DNA from: Streptomyces olivochromogenes
GTDB taxonomy: Bacteria; Actinomycetota; Actinomycetes; Streptomycetales; Streptomycetaceae
DNA length: 64,000 bases
Direction: 5' to 3'
Assembly: GCF_001514115.1 (NCBI RefSeq)
Contig: NZ_KQ948451.1
Coordinates: forward strand, 293,308-357,307
This document shows positions 63,258 through 64,000 of the stretch, piece by piece. Under the pieces are notes generated by a model that had not been told where the DNA came from, did no database searches, and saw only the letters and a program-made list of their open reading frames with translations. The position numbers and the translations under genes are program-made. How positions within the stretch are numbered: position 1 is the first letter of the stretch; each line of letters opens with the position of its first letter.

Positions 63258-63295
63258 GACGAAGGTCGTGCCCGGCCGCACGAAAGTCTTGCCCG
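63258..63295. repeat. Two 16-bp direct repeats upstream of paaA
   Basis: ACGAAGGTCGTGCCCG (63259-63274) and ACGAAAGTCTTGCCCG (63280-63295), 14 of 16 identical with a 21-bp period (two helical turns). May be an activator or tandem-regulator site for paaA, distinct from the TetR palindrome. Confidence 0.4.
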
Positions 63296-63320
63296 TCCGG
63301 AAGAAACCCGTCACACTGGA

Positions 63321-63338
63321 ACCGAACGAATGGTCGGT
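63321..63338. promoter_or_regulatory. TetR (PaaR-like) operator before paaA
   Basis: ACCGAACGAATGGTCGGT, imperfect palindrome with ACCGA/TCGGT outer arms, 17 bp before the paaA start. It shares the ACCGAAC half with the site at 58500. Confidence 0.55.
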
Positions 63339-63354
63339 AGGGAAGCTGGTATCG

Positions 63355-64000
63355 ATGACCACGACACACTCCGCCGCCACCGGCGCCGACGGCGTCGGGC
63401 CGGCGGCCGAAGAGCGGCTCCAGGAGCAGTTCGACGCGACCGTCGCGCGTGACCAGCGGGTCGAGCCGCGCGACTGGATGCCCGACGGCTACCGCAAGAC
63501 GCTGATCCGGCAGATCGCGCAGCACGCGCACTCGGAGATCATCGGCATGCAGCCGGAGGGCGAGTGGATCACCCGCGCGCCGTCGCTGCGCCGCAAGGCC
63601 ATCCTGTTCGCGAAGGTCCAGGACGAGGCCGGGCACGGGCTGTATCTGTACTCGGCGGCCGAGACCCTGGGCGCGGACCGGGCCGACCTCACCGAGCGGC
63701 TCATCGAGGGCCGGCAGAAGTACTCGTCGATCTTCAACTACCCCACCCTGAGCTTCGCCGACGTCGGCGTGATCGGCTGGTTCGTCGACGGCGCCGCGAT
63801 CTGCAACCAGGTGCCGCTGTGCAGGAGTTCGTACGGTCCGTACGCGCGCGCCATGGTGCGGGTCTGCAAGGAGGAGTCGTTCCACCAGCGCCAGGGGTAC
63901 GAGCTGTTGCTGACCATGATGCGCGGCACCGACGCCCAGCGGGCGATGGTGCAGGACGCGGTGGACCGCTGGTGGTGGCCGTCGCTGATGATGTTCGGGC
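63355..64000 (+). CDS. paaA: Phenylacetyl-CoA epoxidase subunit PaaA (partial)
   Basis: First 215 residues; the gene runs off the right edge (intact members are ~320-340 aa). Di-iron ferritin-like oxygenase that epoxidises phenylacetyl-CoA. Iron ligands: [20 protein letters not shown] (ExxH) and [16 protein letters not shown] (ExxxxH). [19 protein letters not shown] is a family hallmark. ATG 63355 after GGTATCG. paaBCDE should follow outside the window. Confidence 0.94.
   Translation, partial: MTTTHSAATGADGVGPAAEERLQEQFDATVARDQRVEPRDWMPDGYRKTLIRQIAQHAHSEIIGMQPEGEWITRAPSLRRKAILFAKVQDEAGHGLYLYSAAETLGADRADLTERLIEGRQKYSSIFNYPTLSFADVGVIGWFVDGAAICNQVPLCRSSYGPYARAMVRVCKEESFHQRQGYELLLTMMRGTDAQRAMVQDAVDRWWWPSLMMFG

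Overview
The window is a stretch of high-GC actinobacterial chromosome, almost certainly Streptomyces. The evidence is the codon use, the GTG starts, the many 4-nt stop/start overlaps (ATGA, GTGA), and the presence of WhiB, SigB/F-type sigma, GAF-ANTAR, DUF1206 and F420/LLM proteins. No rRNA, tRNA, CRISPR array, insertion sequence or phage module was recognised.

Layout. (1) 0-9.7 kb: L-rhamnose use. A sugar ABC ATPase reads leftward; rhamnose isomerase, a fused rhamnulose-1-phosphate aldolase/dehydrogenase and rhamnulokinase read rightward. LutABC follows, so lactaldehyde-derived L-lactate can be taken on to pyruvate. LacI-like operators lie in the divergent rha promoter region and a LutR-like operator lies before lutA. 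(2) 9.7-15.6 kb: an osmoprotectant (OpuC/ProU-like) ABC system split into an ATPase gene and a convergent permease-permease-binding protein operon. Between them sit a pair of related orphan proteins with an amyloid-like beta motif and a DUF1206 membrane protein. (3) 15.7-19.4 kb: a MacB/FtsX-type exporter, an ANTAR protein and a SigF-like sigma factor. (4) 19.8-24.1 kb: a decaying catabolic island with a Rieske oxygenase remnant, intact P450 and 3Fe-4S ferredoxin, a broken LLM oxidoreductase, and an SDR plus VOC protein. Two matching GAGAA-N5-TTCTC palindromes flank it. (5) 24.3-25.1 kb: a COG4705-like membrane protein.

(6) 25.2-40.4 kb: one long leftward block encoding a high-affinity, O2-tolerant actinobacterial [NiFe] hydrogenase (group 1h/5, Huc/Hhy type). 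The order is hypX, small subunit, large subunit, NifU-like protein, DUF5947, DUF6084, a 482-aa orphan, maturation protease, a 34-aa DUF6893-like microprotein, hypA, hypB, hypF, hypC, hypD, hypE. Nearly every junction overlaps, so this is a translationally coupled unit for building an enzyme that oxidises atmospheric H2, presumably for survival during starvation or sporulation. (7) 40.5-45.9 kb: a GH43 glycosidase, an F420-dependent LLM enzyme, small membrane and lipoprotein genes, a methyltransferase with a His-Glu repeat, and an XRE-cupin regulator. (8) 46-52.6 kb: a lamin-tail secreted protein with a repeat tail, then a signalling block (two HATPase anti-sigma-like proteins, WhiB, GAF-ANTAR, a SpoIIE/PP2C phosphatase and small orphans). 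(9) 52.8-56.6 kb: a SnoaL-like secreted protein, a quinone oxidoreductase with divergent TetR, and a secreted S1 protease. (10) 56.7-64 kb: phenylacetate degradation (paaK, paaI, paaN, thiolase, enoyl-CoA hydratase, hydroxyacyl-CoA dehydrogenase, and paaA cut by the window end). TetR-like ACCGAA palindromes sit at both promoter regions.

The most interesting material is the uncharacterised accessory module of the hydrogenase operon, the orphan pair at 11-12.3 kb, and the half-dead catabolic island that still keeps matched operators. Function calls come from motif recognition by eye, not database search; start codons were chosen from ribosome-binding sites and overlaps.
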